7,253 nucleotides of DNA. Origin: JAJPJX01 sp964568355. Its GTDB lineage: Bacteria > Acidobacteriota > Terriglobia > Bryobacterales > Bryobacteraceae. Below, piece after piece: positions 1 to 5,631 of the stretch (its first letter is position 1; each line of letters starts with the position of its first letter). Under the pieces are notes generated by a model that saw only the letters and a program-made list of their open reading frames with translations, made no database searches and was not told the DNA's origin. Position numbers and translations under genes: made by a program. The stretch spans positions 1 through 7,253 of the forward strand of contig CAZMRK010000600.1 of NCBI GenBank assembly GCA_964568355.1, given 5' to 3'.

Positions 1-1472
1 GCGTCGGTGACGCCGTCGCTGTAGATTGCCAGGAGGTCGCCGGGCTCCAGCCGCGCGCGATACTCCTGGTACGCCGCCGCGGCCAGAATACCTAGCGGAG
101 GTCCGCCGCCGTCCAGCAGTTCCACGGCGCCCTGGGAGCGCACGACGAACGGTGGGTTGTGGCCCGCGTTGCAGTAGGCGATCTCGCCGGTTGCCGGGTC
201 GAGGACGCAGAAGAAGAACGTGATGAAGCGGTTGCTGGGGCAATGCGCGCAAGTGGCTTTGTTCAGGCGGTTCATCACCGCCGCCAGGCTCTGGGGCTCG
301 GCGGCCAGTACCTGTACCCGGGCTTGTAGCCCCATCATCATGAGCGAGGCCGGCATGCCTTTGCCGGAGACGTCGCCCAGGGCCATCGCCACGCGGCCAT
401 TGGGGTAGGGGAAGAAATCGTAGTAGTCGCCGCCCACCGTGCGGCAGGGTTCGTTGTATCCGGCCAGGCTCACACCGGGAACGGCCGGCGCCGATTCGGG
501 CAGGAACAGCCGCTGGATCTCGGCGGCCTGCTCCAGTTCCCGCGCCAGCCGCCGCTCCATCTCCTCCACTTCGGCCAGCCGTGCCTGTTCCAGGCGGATC
601 GCGGCTGTATTGGCCATGACCGTCAGCAGACTCAAATCGTCCTTGCTGAACTCGCGCAGGAAGGTGGGCGAGTCCACGTAGATGAGGCCCAGGATGCGCT
701 CCTCGGTCTGGAGCGGCACGGCCATCAGCGAGCGCACCTTCTGCTCCACAATGCTGTGGCGGCTTCGGAACGCTTCATCGAGCTGCGCGTCTCCGACCAG
801 AATCGATTCCTTGCTGGTGAGCACGCGATCCCGTACGGCCGAACTGATGCGGAATCCTTCACCCTTGTTGGCTTTCACAACGAGGCGGTCGTCCTCCAGG
901 ACCAGCAGCACGCCGCGTTCGGCTCCAGCCGCTTCCACGGCCAGCTCCAGAATCTCGCCGCAAAGCACATTCAACGGGCGATTGCCGGCCAGCAATTGTC
1001 CGGCGCGGATCAGCGCCTGGAGCTGGATAGCGCCCCGCTCGCTGGCCGGCGCGATCATGGTCCGGTTGGAGAGAGCCCCTTTCAGATTCATGATGGTGGA
1101 GCCACCGGACGGTTCTCTCTCCGCTCCTTCGTAAAAGACCACGCTGCTGTCGCCTGGGGCGTCGGCGTCGCTGTCCGGCGCGCCGAGGTCGAACGTGATG
1201 GTCAGGTGGCCGGCCGAGATCCGATCGCCCGGTCTCAAGGTCAGCCTGCCTTTGAGCGGAATGTTGTTGACCAGGGTGCCGTTCTTGCTGCCCAGATCCT
1301 GGACCGTCCAATCGTCTCCTTCGCGGTCCAGCAGCAGGTGCTGGCGCGACAGCCCGGCATCGTCCGGAAAACACAGATCGGCGGTACTCGAGCGTCCGAG
1401 CGAGTAGCGCTCTCCCGTCAGCGGTACTGTCTTTGACTGTCCGTCCGGAGATTGAATCAGGATCTCGCTCAT
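1..1472 (-). CDS. FHA-GAF-SpoIIE (PP2C) serine/threonine phosphatase, C-terminus cut by window edge
   Basis: Reading the minus strand from the ATG at 1472 gives 490 codons with no stop before the window ends. Residues about 5-95 form an FHA domain with the phosphothreonine-binding residues G26-R27, S42-x2-H45 and N64-G65. Residues about 150-296 read as a GAF domain, and 297-325 as a short linker helix of the kind that precedes the catalytic domain (AEIQRLFLP). From about 330 comes a SpoIIE/RsbU-type PP2C domain with the metal-binding motifs GGDYYD (D349), GDVSGKG (D367), NAGHNP (435-440) and YSDGVTD (D486, D490). The missing tail is probably only a few dozen residues. Such phosphatases usually dephosphorylate a STAS anti-anti-sigma protein in partner switching; the GAF and FHA domains would supply sensing and phosphoprotein docking. 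The Shine-Dalgarno signal is weak. The target is unknown, since no STAS or kinase gene is visible here. Confidence 0.93.
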   Translation of the reverse strand, partial: MSEILIQSPDGQSKTVPLTGERYSLGRSSTADLCFPDDAGLSRQHLLLDREGDDWTVQDLGSKNGTLVNNIPLKGRLTLRPGDRISAGHLTITFDLGAPDSDADAPGDSSVVFYEGAEREPSGGSTIMNLKGALSNRTMIAPASERGAIQLQALIRAGQLLAGNRPLNVLCGEILELAVEAAGAERGVLLVLEDDRLVVKANKGEGFRISSAVRDRVLTSKESILVGDAQLDEAFRSRHSIVEQKVRSLMAVPLQTEERILGLIYVDSPTFLREFSKDDLSLLTVMANTAAIRLEQARLAEVEEMERRLARELEQAAEIQRLFLPESAPAVPGVSLAGYNEPCRTVGGDYYDFFPYPNGRVAMALGDVSGKGMPASLMMMGLQARVQVLAAEPQSLAAVMNRLNKATCAHCPSNRFITFFFCVLDPATGEIAYCNAGHNPPFVVRSQGAVELLDGGGPPLGILAAAAYQEYRARLEPGDLLAIYSDGVTD

Positions 1473-1629
1473 GGCGCTTTTCTGAACGAATATCATAGCG
1501 AACCCGCGAGTACTCAATCCGCGTGCACATTGTGGAGATATGCGGTTCCAGTACGGTGTTAGTACAATTCCGCCGGTAGTAGTGTCGCGAGCCTTGCGGG
1601 AAACTCAGATCATCAAAAGTGAGGTATTC
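1473..1629. promoter_or_regulatory. Divergent intergenic region between the phosphatase and the ZAS-like gene
   Basis: This 157-bp spacer must hold the promoters of two divergent genes. On the plus strand TACAAT (1563-1568) matches five of six bases of a sigma-70 -10 box, but the hexamer 17 bp upstream (1540-1545) is a poor -35. On the minus strand TATGAT (1497-1492) is also a five-of-six -10 match; the nearest -35-like hexamer, TTGAGT (1517-1512), lies only 14 bp away, which is short. Neither promoter is convincing alone. No operator palindrome or terminator was recognised. Confidence 0.35.
1621..1625 (+). promoter_or_regulatory. Ribosome binding site deciding the GTG start at 1630
   Basis: GAGGT lies four bases before the GTG at 1630. 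The alternative ATG at 1540 has only a GGAG two bases away, and the ATG at 1666 has no purine-rich site, so this signal favours the GTG. Confidence 0.5.
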
Positions 1630-2097
1630 GTGAGCGCGACGGTGAACGTACGCGCACAACCCACAATGGGCTCGCATCCTTCTGAAGATCTGCTCGAGCG
1701 CTATTCCAGCCAGGAGATTTCCAGCGGCGAAAGCGACGCGATTGAAGAGCATTTGCTGCTATGCGAGGAATGCCGCCGCCGTCTGGCGGAATGGGACCTG
1801 TTTCGCGCCTCCATGCGCTCGGCTCTCTCGGTAGCCGCTTCGTTTCCGACAGATCGCCCTCTGGACGTCGTGCATCATACCGCCGACGGCCCCGTCTTCT
1901 CACGCAGCCGCAAGATCCGGAAAGGGCGTTGGCTGGCGGAGCACGGGGGCCTGAACCTGCACGGCGGCCGGACCTGCAGGACTCTGCGCGAGGCCAACGA
2001 GTATCTTTTCCGCTCCTTTGCCGAGATGTTCCCCGAGCATACCTGTACGGCTGAGTGCGGGCCGGTGACGCGAGTCAGGCCGGTACCGGAAGAGTAA
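1630..2097 (+). CDS. Soluble ZAS-like (zf-HC2, anti-sigma-type) zinc-binding protein
   Basis: The 155-residue product has near its N-terminus the segment HPSEDLLERY followed by EEHLLLCEEC. This is the H-x3-C-x2-C signature (H41, C45, C48) of zinc-binding anti-sigma (ZAS/zf-HC2) domains. No membrane helix follows, so the protein should be cytoplasmic, unlike most anti-sigma factors of this class. The C-terminal third is basic, then has WLAEHGGLNLHGGRTCRTLR and a second Cys/His group, H137, C139 and C143 (HTCTAEC), which might bind another metal. No ECF sigma gene lies next to it, so anti-sigma activity is inferred from the domain only; it could instead be a small regulator that reuses the fold. 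The start is a GTG chosen for its GAGGT site. In-frame ATGs at 1540 and 1666 would give 185 or 143 residues. The next gene follows after 24 bp and is probably co-transcribed. Confidence 0.75.
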   Translation: MSATVNVRAQPTMGSHPSEDLLERYSSQEISSGESDAIEEHLLLCEECRRRLAEWDLFRASMRSALSVAASFPTDRPLDVVHHTADGPVFSRSRKIRKGRWLAEHGGLNLHGGRTCRTLREANEYLFRSFAEMFPEHTCTAECGPVTRVRPVPEE

Positions 2098-2107
2098 AAT
2101 AAGTTCC

Positions 2108-2115
2108 GGAGGAGG
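2108..2115 (+). promoter_or_regulatory. Strong ribosome binding site for the proline-rich secreted protein
   Basis: GGAGGAGG sits six bases before the ATG at 2122. It is the strongest Shine-Dalgarno sequence in the window and supports the gene being real and well translated. Confidence 0.75.
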
Positions 2116-2121
2116 CACAAG

Positions 2122-2484
2122 ATGAAAATCAGTGTGCTTCTGGTATTAGCTTTCTGCCTGGCTGCGTATGACCAGGGCGGTGCCACCGGAAATGCCGTTG
2201 ACGCCGAACGCGCCCGCGCGGCCACCCTTCAGGAGAGACTGGGCATCCGCTTCTCCGGTCAGCCGCGGGCCATCGTGCCGCGACAGCCGCCCGTAGTGAC
2301 TCCGCGCGCCACGCCGTTTCACCCGGGTCCGCCGGAAGAGAAACGCGCAGCCTGTTCCGTGCCGCTGCTGCCGGCCGGGCGTCCCGAAGCATTCCGGTCG
2401 CCCATGCCAATCATCCGCGTGCGGCCGTTTGCTCCCATGCCGAACGTGAAGGTACCGGCGCCACCGTGCGGATCGCGTCCCTGA
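2122..2484 (+). CDS. Small secreted proline-rich protein of unknown function
   Basis: The 120-residue product begins MKISVLLVLAFCLAA, a short positive end followed by a hydrophobic stretch, consistent with a signal peptide. No good lipobox is seen: the residue before C12 is Phe. The mature part is basic and rich in proline, about 21 of the last 80 residues, so it is probably extended rather than globular. Two cysteines, C78 in ACSVPLL and C116 in VPAPPC, bracket the C-terminal proline-rich segment and could form a disulfide after export. The order Cys-[SA]-[VI]-PLL ... VPAPPC resembles small secreted hypothetical proteins I recall from Acidobacteria, but this is from memory only. A very strong ribosome binding site and the 24-bp gap to the ZAS-like gene suggest translation as the second gene of that operon. 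The function is not recognised. Confidence 0.7.
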   Translation: MKISVLLVLAFCLAAYDQGGATGNAVDAERARAATLQERLGIRFSGQPRAIVPRQPPVVTPRATPFHPGPPEEKRAACSVPLLPAGRPEAFRSPMPIIRVRPFAPMPNVKVPAPPCGSRP

Positions 2485-2512
2485 GCTGCTCCTGCTCTGC
2501 GGCACGGCGCTG

Positions 2513-2518
2513 TACAAT
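2513..2518 (+). promoter_or_regulatory. Candidate -10 box for a near-leaderless permease transcript
   Basis: TACAAT matches five of six bases of the sigma-70 -10 consensus and ends eight bases before the permease ATG at 2527. Transcription from it would begin about at the start codon. The hexamer 17 bp upstream (2490-2495, TCCTGC) is a poor -35. The rest of the 42-bp gap (2485-2526) shows no terminator and no Shine-Dalgarno sequence. Confidence 0.35.
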
Positions 2519-2526
2519 ACGGCCAA

Positions 2527-5031
2527 ATGCGCAAAATCCGCGTCGCGCTGCGTTCTCTGGCTCAAACACCGGTGGTTACCGTGGTCGTGGTGCTTTCCCT
2601 CGGCTTGGGAATCGGGGCCAATACGGCCATCTTCTCATTGCTTCACCAGGTGGTGCTTCGCTCTCTGCCGGTCTCGAATCCCGAGACCCTGGTGCTTCCG
2701 GCCTCTCCCGGCGAGTTCAAGTCGGGCAGCACGTCGACCGATAATTCGGGCGGGGGCGATCTGATCTTCAGTTATCGTGTTTTCCGCGCCCTGGAAAAGC
2801 AGCCGCAGGGAGTCGCCGGCCTTGCCGCGTTCCGCTTGATGGGTTCCAGCCTGGCCTTCGGCAGCCAGAGTAGCGCGAACCGGGTCCTGCTGGTCTCCGG
2901 CCGGTATTTCCCTTTGCTGGGGGTACAGCCGTTATTCGGACGCGCGATTACGCCGGAAGACGATGCGCCCTCCGGGGGCCACCCCGTGGCCGTGCTCGGC
3001 TATGGCTACTGGAAGGACCACCTGGGAGGCCGCCTCGAGGTGCTCAACCAGACTCTCCGCGTGAACGGCCAAAGCTTCACCATCGTGGGAGTGGCGCCGC
3101 GCGAGTTCACCGGTACCACGCTCGGCTCCGAACCTGCCGCGTTCCTCCCGCTGGTCTTCAAACCCCAGGTCACGCCGGGCTGGAAGGGAGCCGACCGGTG
3201 GGACGACTACTGGCTCTATCTGCTGGCCCGGCTGCAGCCCGGTATCTCGCGTGAGCAGGCCGCCGCTGCTCTCAACTCCGTCTATGCCGGCCTGGCCGAA
3301 GAGCAATCCAGGACGGTGAAGGACCGGGATGCCGCCTATGTGAAGCGTTTTCGCGAATCCCGTCTCACGCTGCGCGACGGGAAGCAAGGCCACAGCAGCC
3401 TGCGTGACGCCACGCGTGTTCCCATCCTGATCCTCATGACGGCGACGGGCATGGTGCTGCTCATCGCCATGGCCAATGCAGCCAATCTGCTGCTGGCGCG
3501 CGCTGCCCAGCGCAGGCGGGAGTTGGCAATTCGCGCCGCTCTGGGCGCCGGCCGATCCGATATCCTGGCGCAACTGCTTACAGAAGCTCTGCTGCTGGGG
3601 CTCGCGGGCGGTGCTGCTGGTCTGGTGTTGGGTTTTTGGACACTTCGTGTGTTGATCGCGCGTTTCGCCGGCGGCGAGGAGCCGGTCTACTTTCTGACCG
3701 CCGGTCTGGACTGGCAGGTCCTTCTCTTCGCCCTGACGATCTCGGTCCTGACCGGGCTGCTGTTCGGCCTGTATCCGGCTTGGGAGGGGTCGCGCGCCTC
3801 CCTGCTGGAAGGGCTCAAGGATCAATCCAGCCAGAGTTCTTCCAGCCGTGGCGGCACCCGGGTACGCCGCTTGCTGGTGTGTGCCCAGGTGGCCATCTCC
3901 GTCCTTCTGCTGGTGCCCACGGGCCTGTTTTTGAAAAGCCTGGTGAACCTGCTGCACGTAGACCTCGGTATGCAGACCGAAAATGTCGTTACCTTCGGCA
4001 TTGCCCCCGAACTCAACGGCTACAAGCCGGAGCAAAGCCGCGCCCTCTTTGAGCGCGCCGAAGAGCAACTGGCCGCGATCGCCGGCGTGCGTACGGTCTC
4101 CACCGCCATGGTCCCGCTGATCGGCGGCAGCAATTGGGGCAACAGCCTGACGGTGGAAGGATTTGCCAGCGGTCCGAATTCAGACACGCATTCGATGTTC
4201 AACCAGATCGGCGCTGGATTTTTCAGCAAGATGGGAATTCCGCTGATCGCCGGCCGCGAATTCACTCCGGCCGATAATCTCAGGGGCCCGAAGGTCGCTG
4301 TGGTCAACCAGGAGTTCGCCCGCCATTTCTTCGGGAACCGCAATCCGCTGGGTCGCAAATTTACCTTGGGCTGGGGCAACGTCGTTCCCAACATCGAGAT
4401 CGTGGGCGTCATCCGCGATGCCCACTATTCCGGCGTGAAACAAAAGCCGCCCCGCGTCTATTACATCCCCTGGCGCCAGAGCAAGGATATCGGCGAGATC
4501 TATTTCTACGTGCGGACGGCGCTGCCGGCCGAACAGATGATTCCGCAGGTCCGGCGGGTGATGGCCGGGCTCGACCGGACTCTCCCTCTCGCCCAACTTC
4601 GCACGTTTGAAGAGCAGATCCAGCGAGATATCCGATCCGACCGCCTGGTGCTGCAACTGGCGGCGGTCTTCGCCGCCCTGGCCACTCTGCTGGCCATGCT
4701 CGGTCTTTACGGTGTCATGTCCTATGGGGTGATCCAGCGTACCCGGGAGATCGGAATTCGGATTGCTCTTGGCGCCGCTCCGCAACGGATCCGGTCGATG
4801 GTGATGCGTGAAGTGCTGTGGATTCTGGCCATTGGGGTGGCAATCGGCCTGCCGTGCGCGTTGGCGATGGCGCGCCTGACTGAAAGCCAGCTTTTCGAGG
4901 TGAAGGTCAGCGATCCGTTGGTGATCGCCGGAGCTGTCGCCGGTCTGGCGCTGGCCGCTCTGTTGGCCGGCTATCTGCCTGTGCACCGGGCCAGCCGGGT
5001 CAATCCGCTCGAAGCGCTGCGGTATGAATAG
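2527..5031 (+). CDS. ADOP-type duplicated FtsX/MacB-like ABC transporter permease
   Basis: The 834 residues form two tandem MacB/FtsX permease units. Unit one has a first helix at about 15-38 (LGLGIGANTAIFSLL), a MacB_PCD-like extracytoplasmic domain to about 295, then helices near 300-322, 352-378 and 397-417. Unit two repeats this with a helix near 448-468, an extracytoplasmic domain to about 705, and helices near 709-733, 763-783 and 797-817. The cytoplasmic motif RRRELAIRAALGAGR (329-343) recurs as RTREIGIRIALGAAP (738-752), and the end NPLEALRYE is typical. This 4+4 arrangement is that of the acidobacterial duplicated orphan permease family. Related proteins use an ATPase to move or extrude lipids, lipoproteins, peptides or drugs; no ATPase gene is nearby and the substrate is unknown. 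The start fits the family's usual N-terminus without a prefix domain. There is no clear Shine-Dalgarno sequence. No frameshift or truncation is seen. Confidence 0.93.
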   Translation: MRKIRVALRSLAQTPVVTVVVVLSLGLGIGANTAIFSLLHQVVLRSLPVSNPETLVLPASPGEFKSGSTSTDNSGGGDLIFSYRVFRALEKQPQGVAGLAAFRLMGSSLAFGSQSSANRVLLVSGRYFPLLGVQPLFGRAITPEDDAPSGGHPVAVLGYGYWKDHLGGRLEVLNQTLRVNGQSFTIVGVAPREFTGTTLGSEPAAFLPLVFKPQVTPGWKGADRWDDYWLYLLARLQPGISREQAAAALNSVYAGLAEEQSRTVKDRDAAYVKRFRESRLTLRDGKQGHSSLRDATRVPILILMTATGMVLLIAMANAANLLLARAAQRRRELAIRAALGAGRSDILAQLLTEALLLGLAGGAAGLVLGFWTLRVLIARFAGGEEPVYFLTAGLDWQVLLFALTISVLTGLLFGLYPAWEGSRASLLEGLKDQSSQSSSSRGGTRVRRLLVCAQVAISVLLLVPTGLFLKSLVNLLHVDLGMQTENVVTFGIAPELNGYKPEQSRALFERAEEQLAAIAGVRTVSTAMVPLIGGSNWGNSLTVEGFASGPNSDTHSMFNQIGAGFFSKMGIPLIAGREFTPADNLRGPKVAVVNQEFARHFFGNRNPLGRKFTLGWGNVVPNIEIVGVIRDAHYSGVKQKPPRVYYIPWRQSKDIGEIYFYVRTALPAEQMIPQVRRVMAGLDRTLPLAQLRTFEEQIQRDIRSDRLVLQLAAVFAALATLLAMLGLYGVMSYGVIQRTREIGIRIALGAAPQRIRSMVMREVLWILAIGVAIGLPCALAMARLTESQLFEVKVSDPLVIAGAVAGLALAALLAGYLPVHRASRVNPLEALRYE

Positions 5032-5040
5032 ATTCTGAGA

Positions 5041-5460
5041 TCAGAGTCCCTGGCGCGACCAGCGGTCGCGAGCCTGCCGCAGGCGGAACCAGGCGCCCGC
5101 CACCGCTACCAGAGCTCCCAGCGTGATCAGGGCGGCGGTTTTCCACTCGCCCGGCTCGAAAACGTGGGGACTGAGGAAAAAGCCTTTCACCAGCACCACC
5201 AGGATCACCAGGCTCCACAGAAAAAACAGCCCTCGCAGAATGCCCTTGACCGCCAATACAATCGTGATCAATCCGAACAACGCGGAGAAAAACAGCCAGT
5301 AGGTCAGGCTGGCGCCCTGCCAGGGCAAAAAGTCGATATGAATGGTATGGGTACCACCTACCAAAGCCAGAGAGGAGATCGCCAGGAGGAACAGGGCGAG
5401 CAGCCCGTGATAGACATAACTGAAGATCCTCATAATTGCCTTGAACGCCGAACCAAGCAC
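5041..5460 (-). CDS. Four-helix inner-membrane protein of unknown function
   Basis: The 139-residue product is strongly hydrophobic, with predicted helices near residues 17-35, 52-72, 76-95 and 107-126. A loop between helices one and two carries several histidines (THTIHIDFLPWQG) and a short basic tail ends the protein (RLRQARDRWSRQ). The positive-inside rule, with a basic tail and K72/R76 between helices two and three, suggests both ends face the cytoplasm. I chose the GTG at 5460 because GGAGG lies eight bases before it; an ATG at 5433 would give 130 residues starting MRIFSYVYHG, with only a weak AAGG site. It converges on the permease gene with a 9-bp gap and diverges from hrcA. No family is confidently recognised. 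The hydrophobic pattern, strong ribosome binding site and plausible promoter argue against it being a shadow frame. Confidence 0.78.
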   Translation of the reverse strand: MLGSAFKAIMRIFSYVYHGLLALFLLAISSLALVGGTHTIHIDFLPWQGASLTYWLFFSALFGLITIVLAVKGILRGLFFLWSLVILVVLVKGFFLSPHVFEPGEWKTAALITLGALVAVAGAWFRLRQARDRWSRQGL

Positions 5461-5468
5461 GAAAAGAA

Positions 5469-5473
5469 CCTCC
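5469..5473 (-). promoter_or_regulatory. Ribosome binding site deciding the GTG start at 5460
   Basis: On the minus strand GGAGG (5473-5469) is followed by eight bases and then the GTG at 5460. The spacing is near optimal and better than that of the in-frame ATG at 5433. Confidence 0.65.
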
Positions 5474-5492
5474 GCCTGTACGTTGAACTGCT

Positions 5493-5501
5493 ATTCTAGC
5501 A
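5493..5501 (-). promoter_or_regulatory. Extended -10 promoter element for the four-helix membrane protein
   Basis: On the minus strand TGCTAGAAT is an extended -10 element: TGn followed by a five-of-six match to TATAAT. No good -35 lies 17 bp upstream, which extended -10 promoters can do without. Transcription would start about 25 bases before the GTG at 5460, leaving room for the GGAGG site. A small palindrome, GCTA-TTC-TAGC (5490-5500), overlaps the element. Confidence 0.45.
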
Positions 5502-5554
5502 AGACTTTACAAATGCGTTAGGAGAGTGGCCCGGAGCTTGCGGTATACATGGGA

Positions 5555-5590
5555 TTGAACCTTGACCCCCGCCTGAATACAATACATAGT
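5555..5590 (+). promoter_or_regulatory. hrcA-grpE promoter, two possible overlapping sigma-70-type registers
   Basis: TTGAAC (5555-5560) and TACAAT (5578-5583) are separated by exactly 17 bp, a good sigma-70-type promoter. Seven bases further on, TTGACC (5562-5567) and CATAGT (5585-5590) are also separated by 17 bp, a second weaker register. The leader to the hrcA ATG at 5632 would be roughly 35-45 bases. No CIRCE inverted repeat (TTAGCACTC-N9-GAGTGCTAA) and no clear sigma-32-like promoter is seen in this spacer. Confidence 0.6.
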
Positions 5591-5631
5591 GAAGGACTGG
5601 ATTCGTAAAGAAAAATCCAATCTGGGGCAAT

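Noticed and set aside
26..1436. Several plus-strand open frames of 62-226 codons over the phosphatase gene
   Set aside because: All oppose the continuous FHA-GAF-PP2C frame and show no protein motif.
1540..1629. N-terminal extension of the ZAS-like protein from the ATG at 1540
   Set aside because: The only ribosome-binding-like GGAG is two bases from the ATG, the extension has no domain similarity, and it would place the TACAAT -10 candidate inside the coding region. The GTG at 1630 has a better site.
859..1752. Open frame of 297 codons on the minus strand across the phosphatase start and divergent spacer
   Set aside because: Uses a different minus-strand frame from the phosphatase, whose FHA and GAF domains read continuously, and also opposes the ZAS-like gene. 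The translation is Arg-rich and featureless.
2050..2060. GAGTGC hexamer resembling half a CIRCE element
   Set aside because: It is inside the ZAS-like coding region, has no matching TTAGCACTC arm nine bases away, and is far from hrcA.
2932..4068. Open frame of 378 codons on the minus strand inside the permease gene
   Set aside because: It lies fully antisense to a complete, clearly homologous permease. Its translation is low-complexity, rich in Gln, Arg and Gly with no domain, as expected for a shadow in high-G+C DNA.
4180..4986. Open frame of 268 codons on the minus strand inside the permease gene
   Set aside because: Also antisense to conserved permease sequence; Gln/His/Arg-rich translation with no recognisable motif.
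5034..5045. Palindrome TCTGA-GA-TCAGA between the convergent permease and membrane-protein genes, considered as a terminator
   Set aside because: Five-base arms with a two-base loop and no T-tract on either strand; too weak to call a terminator.
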